Of a DNA stretch of 49,347 bases, positions 14,301-18,519 are shown piece by piece (the first letter of the stretch is position 1; each line of letters starts with the position of its first letter). Where the stretch lies: positions 1 to 49,347 of IMG/VR virus record IMGVR_UViG_3300033981_001202, one strand, 5' to 3'. The position numbers were made by a program, and so were the translations under genes. The stretch is from a virus. The notes below the pieces were generated by a model. It did no database searches. It was given only the letters and a program-made list of their open reading frames with translations, and was not told where the DNA came from.

Positions 14301-14466
14301 TGGCGTTAAGAACAAAAAACCAACGGTAAAGCCAATGAAGCTGACGGATATTCCGAAGATTCGTCCGCTATCTAGACAAACCCCAAAGACCAATACCCCA
14401 ACAACCAAATCCCCCAGTATCAAGGAACAGGCAACCACGCCATTAAAAGCTCCGTCTGGTTTTTAG
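2326..14466 (+). CDS. Giant virion protein with exonuclease, RNA polymerase-like and zincin-like regions
   Basis: 4046 residues, starting at ATG 2326 after a GAGGA ribosome site. Lys/Glu-rich coils lie at about 150-330. Residues 590-815 form a DEDDy 3'-5' exonuclease: D598-I-E600 (Exo I), D688 in NSFD (Exo II), Y804 and D808 (Exo III). Residues about 1240-1720 carry single-subunit RNA polymerase-like motifs: GR1245, motif A D1322 in DYSYHGVH, motif B K1432 with Y1440 eight residues on, and a possible imperfect motif C near H1712. The A-to-B spacing (110) is close to that of phage N4 virion RNA polymerase. Residues 2660-2730 look zincin-like (EELVH, then DEFLAHW) but lack the first metal His. 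Hydrophobic segments lie near 3500-3540 and 3812-3840, and the C-terminal tail is Pro/Thr/Lys-rich. Size and place suggest a protein injected with the DNA. The RNA polymerase assignment is inference; the exonuclease is clearer. Confidence 0.85.
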   Translation: MPCSIDQLKHIADRLLKQGYSEEEVTSVVTLISKRDLDSDLSKKIDSLVTNPITTEDQDFLRKSVATMIANVDKVVTGGSILRLDELLSRVLPAEDVTRVKELIKKIRIADGNVDLFSISYIEDIDNLIEMNRNLGRESILPMLFDRRDKAVQKMNESRRYEDTKEGNKRRERDEALNKINQLKHLLNYVEYVINMTTPKGTSNKVKRYLTAKEKIKSLQKSLKTERSLVKRFKAGVKGFKETNQRIKELEKELSDAKQEEQVAFEDIVNDKFLELSDGKKTIKLKSVAKAQEQIKNAIEREAKKVDGFGVEEISKLTAAATKSLAEKLVQERIASRNIKATVERMNKLVDFYEEEKEKAGETRDAIDHIFMGTIVGKAVVERWLRKNRTKKAEDGSMEVDRRPLSVLAAKDIINEWKALAWFGVQEGTFSDDVATAVDSELALLESMVNSSGVANPLSMDVNNMRVKQDRTGAEAAMMTNIGVIPEENKAQTARQLSSWLEYTIRGLYSLRASPFYNGTVTSKAIDMVLHPKLYDLTINSDSLGLVSGKKRKMNQPSKAMYLGRMKELLKDLGIEDPESLPEFKPDFSTNRNAISYDIETDPVDKGTSNPTKIISMQIRVQDIDSGAEPVSYVFTNADDSKPPVNNLTVDGPKKPLTKQQIEWVLRFMEEYQNKGFKLVTFAGNSFDLGKLNNPAFVDDAKLVTRIALRSYDLQRNLGFHNKERRKGGKYFSSKPKNAGLKSIAKNNLPDSRTVTEDGRYVVTNGAVYELGEGGVEVEILGKEAEENFNKANLDNDWAKFNLYADNDVITTLDLFNYFITNAQTNVSIVDEIDSGLSYSIMINRPQSNMMLPLDDNNTNSITFSELMSSFTDVDSRIKEFSHDVEYVEEMDINLDKLISLLETWYIQALSMDPESKDKLNQLQKALTDTINTETIVQQTGKKVADRMAKAVKESAKENFARFGYVLAINTDENGNPRLDTEDEHSLFLPADSETVYVENLVEAFVDALKTSRSLDSVEKEMVEKFNIRSRQQHEEPSVYFQRFLTQVLNTYFPINALSDFGNGNVDWHPARDVGVALAHVFTNRKEGMSLVDVKTMMGTQGFSGRQFAAEEATNRGVPRFFLLDGTNFASPWGITEEALIYDNFRLLSRMKDIMERDLTEEEMKDIEKWATTKEDSDPEVALSVFRRGAVPTVFPKVTSRAAYDFLPSLSERELMGQEFLFDIPRLMMFINHDAFYTPLAQKGRWLQDGSIYYAEDFFTAGAPTAKMILSGAIDHIAWLVSFDKLNPNNKNLDKVLRKALSDGIDAVIADPTVQDSANKNDYSYHGVHIQLMLLLSASGEQDVFDKFLEELTKKLDTEQEADVRKNFEQFKKENDPRNKLNDMLIDLLEQAKNNREQFKGLFNLSEDQTNAFLELLPFLEDPTPKRKEFLKGIITPSMYSAGYQGIFKGILAKADSAGLTNITERHASVVAKIVTNKIKDENARYVDKAIGIYGKTKQGKDKKQVIIDVLWGMSARIDEAKIKENAFKNFNNEVDAKKRIDSAVAYLKTFIRLMVDQSMSKAGKNEDDIKKEREAKINELSDKYQERMNKAAAIMAKHDMRDPDVRNDPKIQDEINIALMGDKRSYHTHLMLHTIARRAATPFKLLADKETMEMHSAYAGQHIDEADVTPFMSKTLFNAMGLELASGRHHMFGNYEWGPQGSKAAQIRVLHGSDKNELGIWDIEEVYKNTERNKAYREAYVRQIMLDLAPNYYPPGYDPETESMESFFDAMNKRSRLERAAQVRAQNTLDINRIIDRNDPNARKISDTAEKLEENNFKSRLGWIRGNYQRDRSKPIVLDPTVSGLAALRPRHANIDYTQRGMYALIGMMKTREIEQTEMFKRNKLVQEAPKDGDPNNIIPKTMRGFVKTTDKRNMPYVPHQSGNMITSLTISPNREVEIEAVRLRNTLTNFAVDNGLEDMLKKGEWTRLWMIKEWRRQGLEGAIYSMKNQNKSDLSSMMLSRIKMYEAIFKLMGTNARAYSPEKTYSTLDLMAKPEDVSFTADEIDELRKNFPDGLRYLDLLRHISGRFDRLTGLANNRPLVAVPGIIARGNPGLIVNEPALRSLSAFSIENNNNISMMLIMTDVFQEEAEKEYKDDPSIPRDSAGNIALSMIPADKNKSMKIFERVLARANDVASEWGTRKDIVMVFSPEQLEEYNNTQKEVAKQGENQLTLQMPLTSSTHVFNQVSNPDTLWYFTPDMVIQFLNSLRNDDPITNYELGWQTRKTVGFVRTDADILVMEEQNQLMDNLGRSVDLSHQALVLLHTLDPSPDNNTLLYQNNYRKLDNMGNPTMTLDATAYLGSSFEINLEIDGTEQSIAISLETAMFATDILSAITRARKLGMYEEANKLSLFLYNELTEPSVDISKDATKINPTKDIVIKAAVLKSRLDGLNNVPVYRIREIIMSTLQTEISAEDAKNAFEMAHDVSRLIQKIADTNPDQNQKMNYVANALLSRREMAEEGVENDSSLQGMIIQAVGAKDTPQERSKAMRALYIAQQDLSTVPEDRPFGHLPWDARKDVARFADQDEFIRAFGDSGRGIVDQLNGMVSMGYMSRRVADMKMILIGSLAIVNPDILSDLSLDASEFDGQTYARMAKQNGKYSIGVNIKAMETTPENEMLLKFAEELVHLARVKYMADGSEEYKRIQAVFRLPNSEGMIREMLLAMHNGKPYAAIEQDVQYAMDNTDEFLAHWGAVVLLSETVYSPDTLVKLEAKYAPVEMTSNWFKRAFFKIKNIAIRALNMMSQMSLDRKYSDSFNEMYDVMQGLIGQGLTDRRDVGNPDMAFNAVFSIKTDQVQVTPGMYMDMRVAVFEKNRLNGRIRAGDATPADETQLRTIEDTLNDPKANPLGIMGMTLSQVVEEMENISRSESGNIVRIKNGSLANRAILQKAMTHYFGQRGTRVDNSGTLGGTIRNMFRGADDFISLQIQNRLLQSFNNSNLTYNSPEAILVFISDAIDNTAVTTQSSYMPSQTQGGFEAHKEGLKLYVNDIIHTALGIQHKHKEQANIDAIHRNAGLIAAGLPLDASFTNPDMIEDAKRLGNKIKLFNNQLRSKLVESRIKDTGDNLDAIGLKLVKSTQLEQEQRDMGYNAVVNAMRAKYLNNLDNDRLDSIVNPFMMYIAGLLVNPSSDKNSLQSAEFRNEIIKFTKNPNNAAINAKEASIKNLVNMAMVIRLQKEKQMYPSRTIGDIQTKVARDPFYLNEEIIEASNRFIVATRENSSRFNTAFNNLTNTEIQLIHAAVREVVATREGDESSLVATRIKEIKSNKESFGYYQGKSNYYPRRTDLSNPMFILADQFLGKLGSTAYLFLNSGPDLTYADIFLNPIGIDPRDQQYLQRMFDDDIPTIQQSLMRGQGYDAIQRIIVQKMTGIEGAYFSISQLIDMFETEVQARGLAHNNMRVQNFDNRRDDHREQTLLNGLQKLRVANSKAKEVLGVREENQPLIDAINKYGPIATTLAYGPNAALATTLVEGTMGALESVLQGAAGGMATSPITFLFEAFKMNMDSSLRTVQKIVDRRDGRTSFFNVDPYLLSKTAENALWMMEETTSPQIPGQLTVNALSADEKANMNTFDRFMAFSRRAYSDPMRSLRVAAENQANRGVVERLRDGSLVRLRDSVNRILRDNPSPSNEVLREVLRDAGVRMDVELMLIYVRSGIFVPGRIEALQYTMSQAPTKTNRIMYQVMADIEADLRLGTTYDGVTITPSLMHDARLSMATLSKAYANLSIVMDHPLDGTAASDGLSVVLTFYKSYPTLFMAQQIYRRGSVAPAFRHGIRLLTHAMLDMIYNILLALASGWYKWEELMERIEKGNINYTELAKLVLRYPVFSMNKVGLVSQLLVTLATDKMNKNSIISSVGEQAIINTFFNMGKAVESYYYWATGQVSKEHPGVATYAALRGFLSAVPGNTLIRIILEQSFGQSGTTGTATRLPAALMRQVDMVSDERPMKEFVRTLFPDGVKNKKPTVKPMKLTDIPKIRPLSRQTPKTNTPTTKSPSIKEQATTPLKAPSGF

Positions 14467-14650
14467 AAAATCAACTAATACCAAATCGACTTAGGGGTCG
14501 AGAATTTTCGTGGGGGTAATAGTAGCTTATGGTAGGCTATTAACCCCCCGTACCCCCTTCTTTAGGGATAAGGGATGTTAGCTGCTGCTAACACCGTACC
14601 TATGCGGACCATAGGACCAACGCCACCAAGTGTGGCAGAAAGGGCCAACC
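14467..14650 (+). promoter_or_regulatory. Hairpin-rich spacer: terminator-like stem and leader hairpins
   Basis: This 184-base gap separates the giant gene from the GC-rich module. It contains a small stem at 14486-14501 (TCGAC/GTCGA), a long stem at 14512-14522 with 14537-14548 (GGGGGT-AATAG against CTATT-A-ACCCCC, one bulge) that could end the late transcript, a perfect stem at 14577-14592 (GTTAGC-TGCT-GCTAAC), and a perfect stem at 14622-14636 (GCCAC-CAAGT-GTGGC) just before the ribosome site. The last two resemble the leader hairpins before the next module genes. No protein gene is visible. Confidence 0.6.
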
Positions 14651-15001
14651 ATGGCCAGCACCTATTCCTTCGATAAGAAGGAATACAAGACTCTCGGTAC
14701 GGACTACGGTTCGTGCCGAGAAGTAAACCTGGACGAAGCCGTCAAGGTCTACGGCGAAAGCCTTCGACTGGTGGTTGCGATGTCAGTCGCAACCAATTCG
14801 GGTCGCGTGGTCCTTGCAAGGACCCACGCGAAGTGCCAGGGGAAGTGGGTGGAGCTGGAACTCAGGTTGCTGTTGATGAGGTTTTCATCAGACAAGGTCT
14901 GTGTGGAAGTCCTCGAAGACATCATCGTCCCCGAAACGGAAGGATTCACCGAAGGGATGGACTTCCGCCAAAGAGACAGGTTTAACATCATAGGGTGTTA
15001 A
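14651..15001 (+). CDS. Hypothetical protein, first gene of GC-rich module
   Basis: 116 residues from ATG 14651, chosen because AGAAAGG lies 9-15 bases upstream and the sequence before it is a leader hairpin. I recognise no family. The protein alternates charged and hydrophobic segments (for example LRLVVAMSVA and WVELELRLLLMRF), consistent with a small beta-rich cytoplasmic protein. Codons are GC-richer than in the flanking giant gene. It stands alone between a hairpin leader and a strong terminator (15022-15056), so it appears to be monocistronic. No function can be assigned. Confidence 0.7.
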   Translation: MASTYSFDKKEYKTLGTDYGSCREVNLDEAVKVYGESLRLVVAMSVATNSGRVVLARTHAKCQGKWVELELRLLLMRFSSDKVCVEVLEDIIVPETEGFTEGMDFRQRDRFNIIGC

Positions 15002-15008
15002 ACCAGCC

Positions 15009-15075
15009 AAGCCCTACTGTCGCTCCCTCCTAGGTAGGTCCCTAGGAGGGAGCTTTCAGTTGCGCTTTGCAACAA
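15009..15075 (+). repeat. Terminator plus leader-hairpin unit, copy 1
   Basis: Order of elements: AAGCCCTACTGTCGC, a long terminator stem, CTTTCAG, then the hairpin GTTGCGCTTTGCAAC and AA. A near-identical arrangement recurs at 15281-15343. The outer sequences are conserved while the terminator arms differ in sequence, so the unit looks functional: an end for one transcript and a start or 5'-protecting hairpin for the next. Its second half may hold the promoter for a dedicated polymerase. Confidence 0.7.
15022..15056 (+). terminator. Intrinsic terminator after first module gene
   Basis: A perfect 13-bp stem (15022-15034 with 15041-15053) with a 6-base loop, followed by only three T. The stem contains CCTAGG in both arms. 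It is part of a larger repeated unit (15009-15075 and 15281-15343). Confidence 0.8.
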
Positions 15076-15119
15076 GGTGTACCTGTGCACCAACGCACCA
15101 CAGGAAGAAAGGACATGGA

Positions 15120-15281
15120 ATGTTCTACTACAAGGTGATGAACGAGTTCGGTATGTTCGTGGATTCGGAGTCCTTTGAGACCGCCGAGGCCCGCGACAAG
15201 GCGTTGGCCTTGAAGAACTTTGACTCGTACTACACTATCTGGGTTGGCCAGGACGGCCAGCCCGCCAAGCAAATTCAGTAA
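15120..15281 (+). CDS. Small hypothetical protein in GC-rich module
   Basis: 53 residues from ATG 15120, with GAAAGGA about 8 bases upstream. An ATG five bases earlier is in another frame and gives only a seven-residue peptide. The protein reads as one compact alpha/beta unit (FYYKVMNEFG, then ETAEARDKALAL, then YYTIWVG), resembling small proteins with a strand-helix-strand order. No family recognised. It is flanked by both copies of the terminator/leader unit, so it is a single-gene transcription cassette. Its leader carries a further stem at 15076-15091. Confidence 0.65.
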   Translation: MFYYKVMNEFGMFVDSESFETAEARDKALALKNFDSYYTIWVGQDGQPAKQIQ

Positions 15282-15343
15282 AGCCTTACTGTCGCCCCCC
15301 TAGGAGAAATCCTAGGGGGGCTTTCAGTTGCGCTTTGCAACAA
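15281..15343 (+). repeat. Terminator plus leader-hairpin unit, copy 2
   Basis: AAGCCTTACTGTCGC is followed by a perfect 12-bp terminator stem (15294-15305 with 15310-15321, GAAA loop), then CTTTCAG and the hairpin GTTGCGCTTTGCAAC plus AA, the same order as at 15009-15075. The 23 bases after each terminator stem (15053-15075 and 15321-15343) are identical. Confidence 0.7.
15294..15324 (+). terminator. Intrinsic terminator with GAAA loop
   Basis: Perfect 12-bp stem GCCCCCCTAGGA/TCCTAGGGGGGC closed by a GAAA tetraloop and followed by TTT. It ends the transcript of the 53-residue gene. Confidence 0.8.
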
Positions 15344-15405
15344 CCCTGGCTTGTGGGGATCACAAGCAAACAAATCTTGGCAATGCCAAGAGAAAGGTAG
15401 ATTCC
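15344..15405 (+). promoter_or_regulatory. Two-hairpin leader of the module RNA polymerase gene
   Basis: Two perfect stems precede the ribosome site: 15349-15367 (GCTTGTG-GGGAT-CACAAGC) and 15376-15390 (CTTGGC-AAT-GCCAAG). The ribosome site AGAAAGG begins immediately after the second stem. Together with the GTTGC hairpin of the repeat unit this gives three stems in about 70 bases, which could protect the 5' end or tune translation. Confidence 0.6.
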
Positions 15406-17205
15406 ATGTCTATCATGGATCTGATGGGCGAAAGCCTCAAGGTGGTGTTCGGTGGTCGTTCGATGTCTTTCGCCACTGCGGCGATGAACGCGATGAAGAT
15501 CGCGTCAGCCGTGGAGACGGAGGCGAACGAGCAGACCAGCAAAACCTGGGAACGCAGCAAGATGATGCTGCAAGAGCTGATCAGAGCGGGTGTGCTTCAC
15601 ACCACCCAGATCAGCAACCCGACCACGGGATTGGCGCAGACCTACTGCGCCTTCACGGAAGGCTTCGCCCTGCGTGAGTTCCGTAGGGAGCCATCTATCA
15701 AGGAAGAGGATCTCCTCACCACCGCTCGGACGGCGGGTGTCCTCAGCTACCTCGGTAGCTGCGGTATTCGCATCAACCCCGAGGTTGTGGCGTTCATCCG
15801 CCGCAACAAGGATCGGTACGAGAAGACCGACTCCATGGGACGGAAGGTCACGCCTCCGTCCCTGTTCCTCAGGGACGCACAGTCCTTGGAGAACGAGGAG
15901 GATGATCGCCCGATCTTCATGGACTACAAGAGTCCTGACAACAGGCGGTTCTACGCTCTCCACAATCGGTTCACCCATCAGGGTGCCGAGTGGATGCGCG
16001 CCTCTGTCGATGCGGCTGAGGAGAAGCCGATCAAGCCAGAGGACATCGATGATGCGTTCATCATCGTGACCAAGGAGACGGGCGTGACCCGTACCAACTG
16101 GCGGGCCATCCTCAAGGACGAGTCCCTGTGCTTCACGGGCAAGCACCTGGGCCTCAAGACCAGCAAGCCCGCAGCGGTGTACCGTGCCGCAATCTTCTTC
16201 AGGGAGATCCTGGAGAAGGGACGTTCTGGGTACATCATCCAGCAGGACCAGACCTGTTCGGGGTTCCAGATCATCGCCATGCTGCTGGCGTGTCGGAACC
16301 TGATGACGCTGACTAACCTCAATGGTGGCGAGGAGCAGGACTTCTACACTGCTTCGTCGGATCTGGCCAGGGGCATGTATTCGGGTGAGTTCTTCCCCGA
16401 GTGCTTGTTCATCCGCAGCGGCGCGAAGTACTTCGTGCTTCGCATCGGCTACGGCGCGGCCACATCCTCGCTGGCACGGGGTCTCATCCTCGCCAACCCG
16501 CAGGAGAGTCCCGTCCAGTACCTCACCGAAGAGGGGGCGTTCATCCCTGGAGTCCTCGACAAGCTCCCGATCCAGGACTTCAACGAGGACTACTACGAGA
16601 TGTGGAAGGATCTCGGATGGAAGAGGGCGGTGGAAGTCTCACAGCAGACCTCCAAGGCGTACTACGGGGCCATCATGCAGATCAGCCCCAAGCTGCGTTG
16701 GTTCCTGTCCAGCATGAAGCTGGCGAACAGGATTGCCCTTGAGCGGGGCGAGTTCCTGTCGTGGGAGCCGATCCCAGGCGAGGTCAAGAAGAATGTCCGC
16801 TACACGGCGGACTGGAAGGCCAAGCCCCGCAAGGTGCAGTTCTTCGACAAGAACGGGAAGGAGTTCTATGTGAACATCCACCCGTTTGAGAAGGATGCGG
16901 CGGCAAGTGCGGCCCCGCCGTGCTATGTGCACTCCTTTGATGGTGCGACCATCATGCTGGTGGTGGAGATGTGCAAGGAACTCGGTATCCCCGTGTTCCC
17001 GATCCACGACTCCATCGGCACCACGGTGGACAACTTCAAGAAGGTGAAGGAGATGTGGCTCAATGCCACGCGGCACATCTTCTGCTACGGTCCCTCTCCC
17101 TTCTGGGATGTCGTCAAGAAGTACAACCTCCCAGTTCCCGCGTCACTGTTCCCCAACGGGCACCCAGAGCCCATCGATGTCTGGGGCGAGCATTTCATGG
17201 GTTGA
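15406..17205 (+). CDS. Divergent minimal single-subunit (T7-type) RNA polymerase
   Basis: 599 residues from ATG 15406 (AGAAAGG upstream). Motifs of the T7/mitochondrial polymerase family occur in order: MDYKSPDNRRFYAL at D173, matching the DxRGR region but with the glycine lost, followed by HQG; motif A D281 in QDQTCSGFQ (compare DGSCSGIQ); motif B K341 with Y349 in the canonical eight-residue spacing, ending GYG; VHSFDGA; motif C H534-D535-S-I-G-T. Both catalytic aspartates and the motif B Lys and Tyr are present, so the enzyme should be active. In T7 the DxRGR motif lies near residue 424; here it is near 173, so most of the N-terminal promoter-recognition domain is absent. Codon use is GC-rich compared with the 811-residue polymerase at 28677. 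The promoter and template are unknown. It is probably co-transcribed with the next gene, 22 bases downstream. Confidence 0.85.
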   Translation: MSIMDLMGESLKVVFGGRSMSFATAAMNAMKIASAVETEANEQTSKTWERSKMMLQELIRAGVLHTTQISNPTTGLAQTYCAFTEGFALREFRREPSIKEEDLLTTARTAGVLSYLGSCGIRINPEVVAFIRRNKDRYEKTDSMGRKVTPPSLFLRDAQSLENEEDDRPIFMDYKSPDNRRFYALHNRFTHQGAEWMRASVDAAEEKPIKPEDIDDAFIIVTKETGVTRTNWRAILKDESLCFTGKHLGLKTSKPAAVYRAAIFFREILEKGRSGYIIQQDQTCSGFQIIAMLLACRNLMTLTNLNGGEEQDFYTASSDLARGMYSGEFFPECLFIRSGAKYFVLRIGYGAATSSLARGLILANPQESPVQYLTEEGAFIPGVLDKLPIQDFNEDYYEMWKDLGWKRAVEVSQQTSKAYYGAIMQISPKLRWFLSSMKLANRIALERGEFLSWEPIPGEVKKNVRYTADWKAKPRKVQFFDKNGKEFYVNIHPFEKDAAASAAPPCYVHSFDGATIMLVVEMCKELGIPVFPIHDSIGTTVDNFKKVKEMWLNATRHIFCYGPSPFWDVVKKYNLPVPASLFPNGHPEPIDVWGEHFMG

Positions 17206-17227
17206 ATCAACCAGAAAGGACAGCACA

Positions 17228-17716
17228 ATGCAAGTCAAGATCAAGTCCATCGGCAAGCGCGTGGCAGACCTCAACGCCGAGGTCGGCCACATCCCAGGTA
17301 CCGAGTCGGGTACCACCCAGGTCTTCGTCCGCGAGGGGGACAAGATTAAGGTTCTCATCGATCTCAAGGACAAGAGCACCAAGTCTGCCTTCTGGCAGAA
17401 GAAGTTGGTGCAGAACGAGAACGGGTTGTTCGTTCTCATGAGCAGCGAGACCCCAGCTCAGGTCTTCGGCCATGAGTTGGTCATGGAGAAGAAGGACACC
17501 CAGTACCGTCTGGGTGTCAAGGTGACCGACAAGGAGGGCACCAAGCTCGGTGTCTTCTACGGTCCCGTCACCAACAGCCCCGAAGAGGCCAAGAGGCTGT
17601 TCTGGTCCACATGGAACATGAAGGAACTCAATCCCTTCATCCCCGCAGATCGCAAGACGGTGCATCTCCGTCTTGCCGTCATGGGGTACCGCACTCAGGA
17701 GGTGGCCTCCTTCTGA
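17228..17716 (+). CDS. Hypothetical protein co-transcribed with module RNA polymerase
   Basis: 162 residues from ATG 17228, with AGAAAGGA about 9 bases upstream. The gene begins 22 bases after the polymerase stop without a terminator between them, so the two should share a transcript. The protein is Lys/Val/Thr-rich with alternating strands (VREGDKIKVLIDLKDK, QYRLGVKVTDKEGTKLGVFYG), suggesting a beta-rich fold that may bind nucleic acid. I recognise no family. Position makes it a candidate accessory factor of the polymerase; that is inference only. Confidence 0.7.
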   Translation: MQVKIKSIGKRVADLNAEVGHIPGTESGTTQVFVREGDKIKVLIDLKDKSTKSAFWQKKLVQNENGLFVLMSSETPAQVFGHELVMEKKDTQYRLGVKVTDKEGTKLGVFYGPVTNSPEEAKRLFWSTWNMKELNPFIPADRKTVHLRLAVMGYRTQEVASF

Positions 17717-17734
17717 CAGAATAGATAGAGCAGC

Positions 17735-17756
17735 ATAACCCCTTCGGGGTTTCTTG
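17735..17756 (+). terminator. Terminator resembling the T7 Tphi start
   Basis: AACCCC-TTC-GGGGTT followed by TCTT, after the context AGCATAACCCCTT, which matches the first part of the T7 late terminator Tphi as I know it. It is the first member of the palindrome array that follows. Confidence 0.6.
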
Positions 17757-17940
17757 TGCCCCCTTCGGGGTACAATGCTATCCCTTCGGGACCTACGCCC
17801 TTACGGTAATGTCCCCTTCGGGGCCTTCGCTACCCCTTCGGGACCTTCGCTGCCCCTTCGGGAAGGTGGGTCACTATCATCAGTGGGTATGCCCCTAGGG
17901 GGCTTTAGACCCTTCGGGACCCCTACGGGTACCCTTCGGG
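17737..17940 (+). repeat. Array of TTCG-centred short palindromes
   Basis: About ten short palindromes of the form CCC-TTCG-GG, some variant, lie at 17739-17749, 17759-17770, 17782-17790, 17798-17808 (TTACGG variant), 17813-17823, 17833-17842, 17853-17862, 17910-17918, 17921-17929 (TAC variant) and 17932-17940. The first seven are spaced about 16-23 bases apart. In RNA each would form a very stable small hairpin, several with the C(UUCG)G loop. The sequences between them are not conserved. No coding sequence is credible here. Confidence 0.8.
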
Positions 17941-18234
17941 CGTTAGAACGCCGTATAGGCGATCCTAGGGGCATTAAAATGCATGTGGTAACCTCTTTGG
18001 GAACGTGTTTCCCTTTGGGGTTACCTGTTTTTCCCCTTGGAACTGCCATAACATGTCATGTGACTGCCATTTCATGCCATATTGGCACACCCACGCCCCG
18101 CGCACGCGAGATCCCAACACCAACGCGCCTTCGGCGTGCGGGCAACTCTAAGTTGCCCTTGTTGAGAAAATGTCGGGGTGATTGTTCACGGCGCGTATAC
18201 TGTGACAATGACCCCCATTGCGAAAGGACAGAGA
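17941..18234 (+). promoter_or_regulatory. Non-coding spacer with further hairpins and leader of the 86-residue gene
   Basis: Further stems follow the array: 18126-18137 (GCGCC-TTCG-GCGT type) and a perfect 8-bp stem at 18140-18158 (GGGCAACT-CTA-AGTTGCCC). Near the next gene are a small dyad GTGATTGTTCAC at 18178-18189, which may be an operator, and a TATACT at 18196-18201. I find no -35 element at the usual distance, so a host promoter is not established. No gene is seen in the roughly 520 bases between 17716 and 18235. Confidence 0.5.
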
Positions 18235-18495
18235 ATGGCAGACATCAATGAGGCAGCCGCAAAGTTGGCGGCATTCGGAGTAACCGTGACCACCCAGCCC
18301 GTAAAGCGGGAGACACGGGTGGTCGATCCGCTCAACCGAGCTATCGGTCTCTTGGCTGCGGCCAAGAACCCCAACCTGAGCGAGGAGAGCCGAGCAGCCG
18401 CCATGGCCCGCCTTGGTGCCCTGCTCGACAGCCAGCCTGAGCTGGCATCCAGCGTGTCAGCTGTAGCTGAAAAGCAAGCCAACAGCGGTCGCTAA
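18235..18495 (+). CDS. Small hypothetical protein, last gene of GC-rich module
   Basis: 86 residues from ATG 18235, with CGAAAGGACAGAGA upstream, the ribosome-site style of the module. The protein is Ala/Arg/Glu-rich and mostly helical by composition (DINEAAAKLAAFGV near the N-terminus; SEESRAAAMARLGALLDS in the middle). The middle part is reminiscent of short helical capsid-associated or scaffold-like phage proteins, but I recognise no family. It is GC-rich like the other module genes, and the structured RNA region begins directly after its stop. Confidence 0.65.
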   Translation: MADINEAAAKLAAFGVTVTTQPVKRETRVVDPLNRAIGLLAAAKNPNLSEESRAAAMARLGALLDSQPELASSVSAVAEKQANSGR

Positions 18496-18519
18496 ACTCC
18501 ACTAGGGGAGTATAAAGTA

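Noticed and set aside
15505-16146. Antisense and second-frame open reading frames over the module RNA polymerase
   Set aside because: Caused by high GC and few stops; they show Arg/His-rich shadow composition, while the + frame has ordered catalytic motifs.
17737-17940. CRISPR array
   Set aside because: Repeats are only about ten bases, palindromic, irregularly spaced and without equal-length spacers; no cas genes.
18163-18201. Sigma-70 promoter before the 86-residue gene
   Set aside because: TATACT is present but no -35 box lies at 16-18 bases; TTGTTC is too close and TTGAGA too far.
17754-18251. Open frame over the palindrome array
   Set aside because: Translation is Pro/Gly/Phe/Arg low complexity produced by the repeated palindromes; no ribosome site.
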